The position numbers were made by a program, and so were the translations under genes. Positions 1 through 12,100 of a stretch of DNA of 64,000 nt are shown piece after piece. The stretch lies in the NCBI RefSeq assembly GCF_000002425.4, contig NC_037258.1:2277964-2341963 (forward strand), in the 5' to 3' direction. The stretch's first letter is position 1. Every line of letters starts with the position of its first letter. Origin of the DNA: Physcomitrium patens (taxonomy: Eukaryota; Streptophyta; Bryopsida; Funariales; Funariaceae). Below the pieces are notes generated by a model. It worked only from the letters and a program-made list of their open reading frames with translations, searched no databases and was not told the origin of the DNA.

Positions 1-212
1 ATTAACAAGTAACAACAAAATCTAAATGGACTGATAGCAGACAAGCCTAGAACTGTAAAAAATAAAAATAGACAACTTTAACCCAGATGAGGGCACAGGA
101 AAAATCGCAGTAATTCCAACAATTTATGCTACTACTATGATTCATTACTTCAAACGATCAAAAGTAGTTGAAGAACCATTAAAATCCAACCCAAGAGGTC
201 AGGATTCATCAC

Positions 213-1663
213 CTGAGCTACAGCGTCACCGATCCGCATTTCGACATGGTCTCTAAGAGCCATTTGTTCAGCTCTTGGAAAGAGATAGACCACTAGATTC
301 TCCACACTCTTAAACTTAGGGTGCGACTTGTCGTCTGGATTAACAAAATGTTCGATTTCTGCCATGGTAAATTCCCTTACCCGCATGGGGCCTTGTCGTG
401 GGGCTATCTGAATTCCACATTACAGTATAAGGTTAGGATAGTCGAATACCCCTGCGTTATAAGTTCTCATGTACTTTCTATTAAATAGTGACATTAAACA
501 CATTTCCTGAATGACCAAAAAAATTAATATGGTTAAATACAGATCATATAACTCTGCACCTCAAGTTACATTACTAACTTTTGTGGGATCCATCCTTCAT
601 GAAAACCTTCATTCACGTCTAGGAAGGAAACAAGTAACCCTTTGGACTCACTAGCAGTCGAGCGCAGATTTCATAGAGGAGAAATGGTAAGGGGTAATTT
701 ACACACAAGTGATACTGTCGGACCTTAATCACTGTACCAGGCCACCCTGGATCCTAACAGAAACAAAATATTGTTAAAAAAATTATCAAGAGCTCTGAGT
801 AAAGCTTGAAACCTCGTTGCGGTACGCTGAACCAATCTGGGCTGCAGCGAAAGGCAGCTTATTACCACTTTCGTAGTACAAATCCCTGAAGTTCACAAAA
901 ATGCCTTGTGCTGTCTCCGGCCTCATATAACTGTTGGACAGAAGACCCCACAGGTTTCAGTTTGCGAGCATTCAAGCTTCACGTAATGGACTCCAAAGGG
1001 AAGAAACCAAGGTTAGGACTCTTACCCATGTAGAGTGCCAGTCGGGCCAATTTGCGTGGAGAACATAAGATTGAAAGGATAAGGATCCGAAAGGTCGTTG
1101 CCGGACTCCGGTGCCTTAATGCTATACGCTTTGATTTTCTCGCCCAATTCCGGACCCGAGAATTCATCAAGCCCAGCAAGGTCGCTCTGCATCCGCAACT
1201 TCTGTTCGGGCGTCAATGGCTCGGCCACATTCTTCTTACTCTTCCTATCAGGCACCACTGCTTGAGGAGCAGCGGCCCTCTCAGCCACCAACCTTGCGTC
1301 ATCCTCAAGCGCCTTAGTGAGGAAATCCTTCAACAGGTGGTCGGCCCGGAAACAAGACCCCAGCTTCAGATCCTTCACCATCAAGTCGGTAAACTTATCC
1401 ACATGACCGGAGGCCTTCAAGACGACCTCAGGGGTGACGCAGGGGCAACGAATCTCCCACATATCTTCCTCCATTACGAAGTGCTGGCGCCACAAGTTCA
1501 GCACGTTCGTCTCGACCTGGCACCCCCATGGGCCATAGTCGTAAAACCCCGCCACACCGCCATAGATCTTGTAGCTCGGAATGTAGAACAACCTCCTCTC
1601 CAACGTATTCTTCACCAAAGTCTTGAACGCCTCCCTATTCATTGCGACATCTGTTGTAGCCAT
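213..1663 (-). CDS. GlyRS: Glycyl-tRNA synthetase, 5' part (exons 1-3, runs off the left edge)
   Basis: Class II glycyl-tRNA synthetase of the eukaryotic alpha2 type, which charges tRNA-Gly with glycine. Exon 1 is 1663-1026, exon 2 is 930-813 and exon 3 is 407-213. Donors are GTAAG at 1025, GTTTC at 812 and GTGAT at 212; acceptors end in AG at 931-932 and 408-409. Frame is kept at both joins. Visible family motifs include [18 protein letters not shown] near the N-terminus, [50 protein letters not shown], and across the exon 2/3 join RNEIAPRQG, then [15 protein letters not shown]. The ATG at 1663 sits in a strong context (GCGATGGCT). The protein starts almost directly at the catalytic core, with no WHEP-type helix seen before it. 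The anticodon-binding C-terminal half must lie left of position 1; bases 1-212 read as intron. Identification is firm; cytosolic or organellar location is not settled. Confidence 0.93.
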
Positions 1664-1807
1664 CGCGTCCACCGCACCCACCAAAACCCTAAAACCCACA
1701 ATCGGTCGAAGATTTGCCAATACAACCACAGCCCATACACTCAAGACGACACCCAGCTGCAGTGCATCTCCTCCTCGAGCTCTTCCAAGGATTAACAAAA
1801 TCAGGGT
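1664..1807 (-). promoter_or_regulatory. GlyRS 5' leader with telo-boxes and an in-frame ATG-less extension
   Basis: Reading upstream from the GlyRS ATG in the same frame there is no stop for 48 codons, until the TAA at 1808-1810, and no ATG. The extension is rich in V, L, A and R. On the plus strand the stretch contains AAAACCCTAAAACCC (about 1683-1697), the telo-box seen in many plant translation genes, and the minus strand has TAAACCCT at about 1803-1810. Either this is plain 5' UTR that happens to stay open, or it encodes a targeting extension begun at a non-AUG codon or supplied by an upstream exon. Confidence 0.5.
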
Positions 1808-1810
1808 TTA

Positions 1811-2100
1811 AGATCAAAAAGCAGCGACCGACGAGGGGTCAGCAAAGGCGGAGCTCGCTGTGGCTCATCGATGGCGCTGACATCGACGAGCTTGGCTGCC
1901 ACAATGTCCTTGACGCAAAAAGTCGAGGGAAAACAAAAAGTAACAAAGATGACCTAAAAGGTTGCTCTGGGACTTTTCGAGCGTTGCAACCTCGGGGGCG
2001 TGGGCAGAAAGTTATTGCAATAACTTTTCTAATAACTTTTCTAAAAATCGATCGTGTGAATCAAAAGAGAAATAACAAGGTTTTTTTATGTGTAGTTTTG
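1811..2100. other. GlyRS upstream flank
   Basis: DNA of balanced composition continuing up to about 2000, before the AT-rich spacer begins. It probably contains the GlyRS promoter and transcription start. No TATA box is clearly placed. Open frames here are short, lack codon bias and match nothing I recognise. Confidence 0.45.
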
Positions 2101-3093
2101 TAGATTTTTTCATAAATCTGTTAATTATAACGAAATTTTATATCTTTGAAATAAAAATACACAAATCTTTGATGATGATGGGAAATTGTTTGTGGTTGTA
2201 TTATGTGTAGAGAGAGAAACAAAAAAATAAATATTATTGTGGTTTACAAATATATCGAACTCACTATCAAAGGTTTAAAAGGAAAAAAAACAAAAAAGAT
2301 AAAATTAAGACATTGTAGTTGCATTCATATATAGATATTAAAATATATAAGGTAAATTAGATAATGATTTTTAGTTTTTTATTCCCTAAATTATATTCTG
2401 TGGAATATATCAAATATTTTAAGTGAATTTATTTAGTCCTAAACTTAAAAAATCTACTAATTTTATATTTGGTTTTGTTATTATTAATGAATGTTTTTTA
2501 ATATTTTTTTTCAAATATTTGAATTTTCATATAATTAACATATTTTAATTAGATGTTAACTAGACGAGAATTCAATTAAAGGACCAACTAAACTTATTTA
2601 GTAAATATTTGAGCACAGATCAATATCTTACTAGTTTAATACTCTTTGTAATCAGAATCTTTCTACATCCTTTTAAAAAACAACACCTCACTTTTAATTC
2701 TAAAATTTAAGAATGATTGTTAATAATAATTTACATAATCTTTTTATTTTGGCTTTGAGGTTCTTGTAGATAGAATATAAGTTTTATTTGAATAACACCA
2801 AATTATATAACAAAATTTATTATATTTTGACTTTAGATATATTTGATTTAGAAAGTAACTTGAATAAAGATGGTGATTATAAATTCTTTAAAATATAATT
2901 ATAGGTTTTTAAAAAAAATTATGCTACTAATATAATTATGTTACACCATAAACAAAAACAAATCTAAATAATTATATTTCTAATGGTTTTATATTCAATA
3001 TAAATATAAATTATTGTATAAGTATAAATTTATTTATAAATATTTCTAATGGTTTTATATTCAATATAAATATATATGGTTTATGTATCAATG

Positions 3094-3395
3094 GTTTTAA
3101 TTGTAGAAGATTGTTAAAAAATGTATTTGTAATATATTATACAAATCTAAATAATTATATTTTTATTAAATATGGTTGCATTAATTTTTAATTTAGTATA
3201 AATTTATGTATAAGTTTTATTAAATATCTTAAAATATAATTTAAATATTTCAAAGAATTATATCAATAATAAAATATGACTTTATTTGGATAAAAAGTAG
3301 TTAGAGTAAAAAAATATAGTTGAAGCATTGAGCCTTGGCTCTTATATATGTGTCCTAAAACCAAATACATTTGTTCACAATCTTCTACAATTAAA
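3094..3395. repeat. Inverted repeat, arms of about 33 bp
   Basis: The arm at 3094-3127 (core AATTGTAGAAGATTGT) recurs as its reverse complement at 3361-3395 (core ACAATCTTCTACAATT), with only a few mismatches and about 235 bp between. It could be the ends of a small decayed DNA transposon. The inner sequence matches nothing I know. Confidence 0.5.
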
Positions 3396-3743
3396 TCAAT
3401 TTAATTACTTTTCATATCACTTTTATCATCAAGTTGAAATTAAAGTATCTTGCAATATAATAGTAAATAGATGATTAAATAAAAATATATGTGAACTTAA
3501 AGGATTTATTTATTAACTCCTTGAATAAAAGAAATATGAATTTAAATCTAAATTTATCATTGCAATAATACTTTAAAAGTATTTTTCTTTACTACTTTGG
3601 CAATATTGTCTTCTATTTAAGTATTTCAAAACTTTGCATTGATATTGTATTATGAATTTAATATTTCTATTTGATTAGGTTGGCTATAAGAGTATAATTT
3701 TTAGTAAAGACTTTTAATTATTTCAAACAAATATTATTTTTTA

Positions 3744-3783
<40 letters not shown>

Positions 3784-3867
3784 CATAACATTAAGATTAA
3801 GATAATATTATTTTTACTATGGTTTGTCAATAATTTAAAATGTACATAGATATAAGATATTAAAGAT

Positions 3868-3898
<31 letters not shown>

Positions 3899-5343
3899 AT
3901 CCTTTATTTAATTAGAAGCACTAATTTGAATGATATTTTTATTTAATTTATATTTTATATTTTAAAATTCATATGTAAAATGTTCTTTATTTTTTAATAA
4001 ATTTGCAATAGGATAAAATAATATTTTTTTGTTATATCATAAAAGAATGAAGTACGAAATCAAGTAAGTCATCTTTCAAATACAATGATACTTTAAAATT
4101 TACATGCATTGATTTAAGTGTTGATGTAATAAGATCCTTTGGTATTTCAAAAACTTAACTTTTTTAATTATTATGTACATTTATATTAATATTTATATAA
4201 TATAATTAAATTAATTATATTATAATTCTAAAATTCATAAAAATTCTATAAACCTTATAGAAATAATATGCGGAACTAATGAATGATGGTTTCTTTCACA
4301 TTATGATTTTCTAGATCTTTTCTAAATATTTAAATTATTATTTTTTATCTAATATAATCTAGTAGCTCAACTAAATATTTATAAATAATATTATTAAAAA
4401 TTATTAAGTAAGATTTTATTTATATAATTATTATATATTAGAAGTATAAAATACTAATAATAATTTATATATTTAAAATATATGTTTAAAAAAACAATAT
4501 TGTTAACTAAATAATAAAATGATATAATTACTAGAATTATAATTTTTTATTTGTTCTTTTTATTCTAAAAATCTTGTAAGCACTCTTTGTTTTAATATTA
4601 ATAAAACATATATTTTTTATTTTCTAATAGATTCAAATCAATGACAATAAAAAACTATTATACATAAGTATATTTTTAAATCTTCAAACATTGATTTGCA
4701 TATTAAAGAATCTTCTTTCATTCTTAAAAAGAAATTAATTAATTAATCAAGTGATTTTAAATATTGGATACAAACTTTAGTCAAATATCTATAAGTTTAT
4801 AATTATAATGCTACATATTCTGTCCATAAAAAAATCTTGATAGTCTTAAATTAATGGATCAATCAAACAAAGAAAATTATAATAATGAACTAAAATAAAA
4901 ACGTTTGATCTTAAGCATATATGAGATATATATATATATATATAAACACTCACATGTAGGTGGGTTTGTGCATGTATGTGTGTATATGTGTTTAGTCTTC
5001 TTTTTACAATACTATGTTAAAATAAGCATCATCAAAGATACACACTACTGTGTTAGTCTCTAAAATAATTGATAATAAAATAAATATTCATACAATAATA
5101 AGAAAATATTTATTAGTATCTAAATAAATAGATTCTAGAGATATTAGAAATTTTCTTTTATTAAGATGTTATAGTAAAACATTGCTTTATATTAATCATT
5201 GAGTTTTTTCTTTTTTATTCATCATTAATTAAAATGAGCTTAAATTACCTTATTTTATATCTTTTTTAATAACCACATCATCATTGTATTAGCATTTATT
5301 ATTAAAAAAATCATTATAAAAATTTCAATAAAATATGAAAAAC

Positions 5344-5374
<31 letters not shown>

Positions 5375-5943
5375 TATCAACTGATTAAAGAGTTTAGAAA
5401 AGATATCTTAAATAGTTTTGATATAAAGAAAAATAAATTGAAATTCTATATATCCCACTAATTTAATTTGACAACTAAAGTTTAAGAAATTACATATAAT
5501 AATTATTTCAATTTTATTTAGAGTATTTTAATAATTTTCAAAGTATTTTTTTGTACATATTCATGTCGCACAAATGTTAAAAATTATGAAAATATAAAAT
5601 TAAGCAAGTTAAAATAAATTTTATATCAATAAAGGAAATAAAATTTTAAAACACTAAAATTAATATGAGATTAAATGCTAGTATTTTTTGAATGTTAAAA
5701 GGAACGTCTAAAATATTAAAAAATTAAAATATAAACTTTTGCTAAAAACAAATACAATCATCAGATCATAAGAACAAACTATCTTTGAACCACCAAAGTT
5801 TTTGAAAATATTACAACATAAAAGATTAGAAGCACTTTGGTAAACAAACTACTGTAAAAAAAACTTATTTAATAGAAAAAAATTTATTAATATTATTCCA
5901 CAACATAAAAATAAAGAATTGAGATTTAAAAATATTTATACAA

Positions 5944-5985
<42 letters not shown>

Positions 5986-6350
5986 ACATCAAATAACTAA
6001 ATATAAATAAATTAATTAATTATTTTAAACTTTTTTATATTTTAAATACCTAAATACAAAATATAGATAAGATGAAAAGAAAGATAATTTCTTTTAATAT
6101 AGCATGCTTATTAGATAAAACATGATAGATTAACCTTTTACTAGGAAAAAGTTTAAAGAGTTTATAAAGTTACAATCGGTTTTTAAACATAAAAATAAAA
6201 ATAAAAATATCAAAAAACTTTTAAAACGTGTTTATATTCGTTAAAATCAGGTTTGATTTGAAATCAAACTATATAAATATATATATATATATATGTTTAT
6301 TTATTTGAGTTTCATGATTTTATATGATTATTATTTTAACCTAATTTAAA

Positions 6351-6532
6351 ATCTAAATTTATAAGTTTTTAAAATTCTGTATTATTTTTGCATAATATGA
6401 AATAATTATGATTAGTTTAAGAATAACCAAGCTTATTGATCAGATCAAAAGATGATAAAAATTTACATTATTTTATCATATTATGCAAAAATAATGCAGA
6501 ATTTTAAAAACTTATAAATTTCGAAATCTATC
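6351..6532. repeat. Long hairpin, arms of about 50 bp around a ~57-bp loop
   Basis: The arm at about 6353-6410 (cores AAACTTATAAATTT and GCAAAAATAAT on the other strand) pairs with 6469-6525 almost without mismatch across roughly 50 bp (TATGCAAAAATAAT, CAGAATTTTAAAAACTTATA). A stem this long is beyond chance even in AT-rich DNA. It may be a palindromic MITE or a foldback; a small-RNA hairpin is possible but unsupported. Confidence 0.65.
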
Positions 6533-7550
6533 CATTATAGGATTCTTAGATACAAAAAATAAACAATCTTTGGTTGCGTTTTATTTAGTTTGGTAATTTT
6601 CTTATTTTAAATGTTTTTACACGAACAATACTGTATGATAATGGTTTATTTTTATTTTTATTTTTAGCTGAGGATAAAAAATTCACTTATTATCAAAAAC
6701 TAGATTAAGCTATATCAAATAATTTTAGACCAACTATTCCAAATCTTACTTTGTGTGAAACTCATGTCAGATTTTTAAATTTAAGTTGATGCATTTATTT
6801 TATTTATTTGGAAACTTTTAAGTTAAATTTTTTCATGTATCAATCAACTTGAAACAATGTTCAAAATCTAATTTCAAGAGAATTGTTTAGAAATAACATG
6901 ATACAAACTCCTAATTTGAAGTGTCTATTTATTTAAGGATTTTAACTTAGTCATACATGCATTTTTCAAAATTTTCCACTTCCTTGTTTCGTACACAAAA
7001 GCAAAAAAACAGATAATATTTTTTGCATTTTAATGCATAAAAAAGTTTTATATAAAATTTAGTATTACAATTTAAATTTTATTTATATCTAATATAGTTT
7101 TGTAAAACTATGATCTCAAGTTTGATATTTTTATAATATATTAATTCTTAATTTAATAAAATGTAATTTAAAACTGAAGAATTATATTAAAAAAAATTAG
7201 ATCTATATTTGAAAACTTTACGTAGTATAAAAATTTTATGAAATAATGTTATTTTATTCTTAAAATTATTCAAAGCATTGATTGAAGTCTATATGATTAT
7301 TATTCTTAATGTAAAAATTTTAATATGAAAAATAATCATCTATGATCTAAACCAAGGAACAAGTATTTAATGATGATTAATATTAAAAAAATAATTTCTT
7401 TTTATTTTTCTAAAAGATACAAACAAATATATTCTAAATTTTGGACAAATATTTAAATGCTATACTGTTTTGTGATATTTTATAATTATTTATGTAAAAT
7501 TTGCAATAAAGAATAAAAAATTTATTAGAAAATATAATTACTTCTTATCT

Positions 7551-7585
<35 letters not shown>

Positions 7586-7650
7586 ATACTTGAATTATGT
7601 AAAGAAATATTAATTTTTAGTAGATAAATAAATAATATTAAATTAACAGA

Positions 7651-7690
<40 letters not shown>

Positions 7691-8116
7691 TTGAATAAAA
7701 AACTTAAAATGTCTTGATGTAATTCTAAATAAAGTATAATATTTTTACTAATAAATTCAAAATATTTATTTTCTTAATTTTCTTATTAAAATATGTGTTA
7801 GTTTTTTTTACACTTTTAGATTTTAATTTTTTTATAGTATTAAATATATTATAAAAAATATAAAAAATCTACAAATAAAGAAAAGATTGATGTTTGCTTC
7901 ATTCTTCTGAATGCCTTTCTTTTATTTGATTTCTTGATTCTAGACTCTCTAGGTTCTTTGTATTTGATAGTATCCATTGTATTTTATTTTATATCTTATA
8001 AAGATCTCTTATTTGTTGATTTTATCTTTTTTTGGTAGTATAAGAACTGTTTTGTCTTCTAGAAGTTTTATCTTCATTCATGATTTTGAAAAGAAGCACT
8101 TAAAATTTTATAGTTA

Positions 8117-8402
8117 ATATATATATATATATATATATATACATGATCCACATATTTATTCAATCAACCTATCCTATCCTAACTATCATTAAAAAAATGG
8201 ATTATTTCTAGAAACCATCATTACAATCATGGCCTTTATTCCGACTCCCCTTGTTCTCAACCCCTCATGTTTCCCTTCTCTTATTCCCAACTCTCATTCC
8301 AACTCCTTTTGTTCTTCTTTGTTTCTTATTATAGGATGGATCGACTTAGTAATAGATGGGTCATTTTTACAATTGTATGTATGTATGTATGTATATATAT
8401 AT
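8117..8402. mobile_element. MITE-like element 1, bounded by TA repeats
   Basis: Bounded on the left by (TA)n at 8117-8141 and on the right by (ATGT)n/(TA)n at 8377-8402. Just inside, the left end (GATCCACATATTTATTCAAT, then CAACCTATCCTAT) matches the reverse complement of the right end (CCATCTATTACTAAGTCGAT, then CCATCCTATAAT), giving imperfect terminal inverted repeats of about 40 bp. The left end is also homologous over about 55 bp to the left end of the second copy at 9.64 kb. The centre is pyrimidine-rich, with ATTCCAACTCC-like repeats and no gene. This looks like a small non-autonomous DNA element lying in a TA microsatellite. Confidence 0.6.
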
Positions 8403-9633
8403 CCATATGATTTGATTTTTTGATTTTTTTATATTACAATTTTGTTTTTAAATATTACTAAATATAATTTTTATACAAGAAATTAAATCTACTTACATAG
8501 AAGTAATACATAACTAAGATTTATTCTAAAAGATATTATGTGTAAAAATTACTAACAAAACTAGTTGGGCCGCATATAATTAGTTGAAATATATGTAAAA
8601 TTTAAAATGACCAAATATTGTTAATTATTTATTGTCTTATTTTTTTATAGATCTGAATAGAAATTTAATTGTAGATTCATTCGAAAAGCATTATTTTTAT
8701 ATTGAGATATGCTGTTATAAAGTAATAATTTAAGTTAATCATAAGAGATTCAAGCACCTTATATTAATAGATATTTTATTCATTTATTCATTACTTTAAA
8801 ATACGTTGCACTAAATATGAAATATTTTCTTAAAAAATATAGATCTTAGAAGATTTTTTAAAAAAAATAAAATTTAGAATAAAAACTATAATTATATAAT
8901 CTATAATTGGTAAAAAAGTTTTTTTAAAAAAAATTAGAGTTATATTATCATTAATCTATAAAATTAATATTTTAAAATTTATTTTAAGGTAGTTTAAGAA
9001 ATTATGTTTTTAAATTTTATATTTAATGTTATAATGGTTTTATAGATTTAAAGAGACGACACAAATCTACATGAATATTAAGTTCAATATGACTTTGTAA
9101 TAACAAGTCAATTTAAATAGAAAACAAATGTAGAGAATATTTTACATAGTTTTAGTTACTTTCAGTATAACAAAATTTTGAGTAATTTATATAATTTCAT
9201 AATACATACTTAAAAAAAAAATCCAATTATTGGGTATATACACTATTCCAATTATTTTCATTTTAAAACAATCATAATTTCTAATTCAATAGATTTCATG
9301 TTGTATGATTATATTATGAAAAACAAATAAATTTAGTTTATTTTTATGATAATAATAATTATTACTATTCATTCTTAATTAATATTAACCTTAATCAAAG
9401 TTTTGAATTGTATCAAAGTCTTAAAATACATCTTTTAAGATTATATATATATATATATATATATATACATACACATACATGTATGTTTTTACTTCAAACC
9501 AATAGACAAAGCAATTTTGTATCTATGTGTTAAAAACAAAACATGAAAAATTTACTATTAATTACAACCAAATTAAAAGATTATTTCTTGTTAATAGAAA
9601 ATATATTGATGATATAATAAATCTATAACTCAA

Positions 9634-9635
<2 letters not shown>
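8403..9635. other. AT-rich spacer between the two MITE-like copies
   Basis: No gene is visible. There is one (TA)n run at 9442-9467 followed by (CATA)-rich sequence. The composition matches the spacer on either side. Confidence 0.6.
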
Positions 9636-9668
<33 letters not shown>

Positions 9669-9864
9669 AAATTATTAAATTGATCCAAACATTTACTAAA
9701 TCAACCCACCTATTATAACCATCATCAAAAAAATCTCTACTGCTGGAGCTGTATTGGTTGAAAACCAATAAACAAAAATAGTTGAATCTGCAACTAGTAA
9801 TGATGGATGGATCAATTTAAGAATTTCTGATATGTATGTATGTATATATATATATATATATATA
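9636..9864. mobile_element. MITE-like element 2, bounded by TA repeats
   Basis: Flanked by (TA)n at 9636-9666 and (ATGT)n(TA)n at 9831-9864. The left inner end AGAAATTATTAAATTGATCC (9667 onward) has its near-exact reverse complement, GGATCAATTTAAGAATTTCT, at about 9808-9828. The next 50 bp on the left (CATTTACTAAATCAACCCAC, then CATCATCAAAAAAATC) align with the left end of element 1. It is about 230 bp long including the TA borders and has no coding capacity. Confidence 0.62.
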
Positions 9865-11968
9865 GATAATAAAATAAATTTAATAAATAAATTTAATAAA
9901 TAAATTTATAGAGATTATATAAATTTAGTTTTTTAATTAATTTCTTTTAATAATTGAATGGAAAATAATATTTCAATTAATTTATTAAATCTTCTTAAAA
10001 TAAATAAAATTAGTCTAAGGAAATATGAGTTTTATTAGAAATACCTTCAATAAAAAGAATCAAATCTAATAATAAAATGGTGGCTATAATATTGAAACCA
10101 ATAAATCTTGTAAGAAAATTATTATCAAATTTTTAGAAATTTTATTATTTAAACCTATATGAGTTTTATTTCAAATTATTATAATTTTAAGAAGCTTTTT
10201 CTATTTTTCTATTTTTTCGTTATTATAAAATTTTATATTCCTTAAAGAATATGACTACCACAATCATGACAAAATATATGAGATAATAAAGTTAGAAAAA
10301 CATCAAATAAAAAATTAAGAATTTTGTTTTTTCTGTATAATAGAGTGGATATAATAATCATTTGCATACATGGATGCCATCCAAAAATCTTGCAACTATA
10401 TTAAAGATGATTTTTGTATTTTATAAAGAACATTTATACAAATCAAAGATCAATAATTGGTTTCATACTTATTCATTATTATAAGTTTTGTAACTTTGAT
10501 GTTTTCAAATATTATTGGATGTAGATTCTATATTATTAAGTAATTTAAATATATTACATAAATGTAGTTATGAATGCCTTAATAATAAACAAATAATAAG
10601 GTGATTTTTTTTGTTTAGATAGAAGATATCAATAATTGTAGAACTTCTCAACCACCATTTAATACACTGTAGATTAGAATTTTAAATAAATATTATATGA
10701 AAAATCTTATATTTTATAAACTTGAGGCAAAATTAAAAAGAAATTCACATCTAATACTTTGGTAGAAAATTTAAAGTGAAATTAAATTAGAAATATATCA
10801 TAGATAGAGAATAATTTCTTCAACATAAAAACTAGTTATTTTAAAAATTTTAAAGTTAGACCTTACTATATCTTTAGATATGCCATATACTTATAGATAT
10901 TTTTCTTAAATTATTTTACATTTAATTTTTATTATTGAAGCATCCTAAAACCTTAACACTTTTAGCATCTTCTTTCAAGATTTCTTTTTGGTTCTTTTTC
11001 TTTCTTCTAAATAATGCATGAGTATATTATTCTTTTAACAAATATTTTTAGGTTTAAGTCTTTTAAAACTTAAAAATCTTGAAGAAAAAGAATTTTTTAA
11101 AATACCATACTATTTTTTATTTAATTTTTTAAATAATAAATGACTAAATTTAGATATGTTTATATATTTAATTTAGTGAATTTATAAATGGCAAAGATGT
11201 TCCAAATCTTATGAACCTATGAGAGTATTCAAATCATTTATCTTCAAATAGTTAATTAATATTCAACATCCACTAAATATTTATAATTTTGAAATTTAAT
11301 ATAATGATAATATTATTGTTAATAATATCAGTCTCTAAAAGTTTATTTATTGCCAATTACTTATTGTATTAATTAGCATCTGTAATAATCATTCAAATAT
11401 ATATTATACATTCTTTTTTATCAAATATAAATCAATGTATTGATAAAGTTTAATTGGATTCAAATTTCAAATTCAAAATAATACCCAAGGTCATTTAACT
11501 ATTTTGAAATAGTGTCTTGATATAATGTTGAACACTTATTTAATTAATTACTAATTTAAAAATTGCATGGCCCAAGTTATAATTTGAAAATACTTAAATT
11601 ATAAATAAATAAAATTAAACACTAATCATAATGTAGGTAATATGTATCTACAGTGCAAACAATTATTGTAACATTCTCAAAATGTCAAAAGAAAAACTAC
11701 AAAGATATGATAAGACTAGCATAACTTGGGCTTGTCTACTACAACCTTTATAGCAGCATCTAATTAAAGCCAACAACAATCATTTCACGTCTAACTACAC
11801 ATGTAACACACATCTTATGTACATCTACATACACACATTCATGCATTTAGTTTTGTCACAATCTCAATTAATTTATGCAAAAAATTAAACGAATTTGAAA
11901 TTAGAGACAAAAATTTACGTTGGTGCGAGGCAATATAACGGAATGACTCTGAAATGCGACAAAAATAC

Positions 11969-11999
<31 letters not shown>

Positions 12000-12100
12000 T
12001 ATACAAGAAGAAAAAAGAACGCGGAGACCACTCTTTTGCATTCAGATAAACGCAATGGGTTTTCATTTCCTTGTGCCACTTGAAAAGAAAGCAGAATCCA
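9865..12100. other. AT-rich intergenic spacer
   Basis: No gene is recognised. A (TA)n run lies at 11978-12003. Composition begins to rise in GC after about 12010, towards the island that follows. Confidence 0.6.

Larger units (their letters stand above)
2101..8116. other. AT-rich intergenic spacer with (TA)n microsatellites
   Basis: About 6 kb of very AT-rich DNA without a credible gene. Pure or nearly pure (TA)n runs lie at 3748-3782, 3872-3899, 4926-4944, 5344-5370, 5950-5982, 6276-6294, 7555-7583 and 7652-7684. A short segment (TTTCTAATGGTTTTATATTC and following bases) occurs twice, at about 2979 and 3043, a local duplication of about 64 bp. Two long inverted repeats are listed separately. 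Confidence 0.7.

Noticed and set aside
1052-1795. Long plus-strand open frame of 247 codons
   Set aside because: It lies antisense to GlyRS exon 1, has no known motif, and is explained as a shadow of the GC-rich coding exon.
8229-8423. Open frame starting MAFIPTPLVLNP
   Set aside because: It runs through the pyrimidine-rich centre of MITE-like element 1 into the TA repeat; no coding support.
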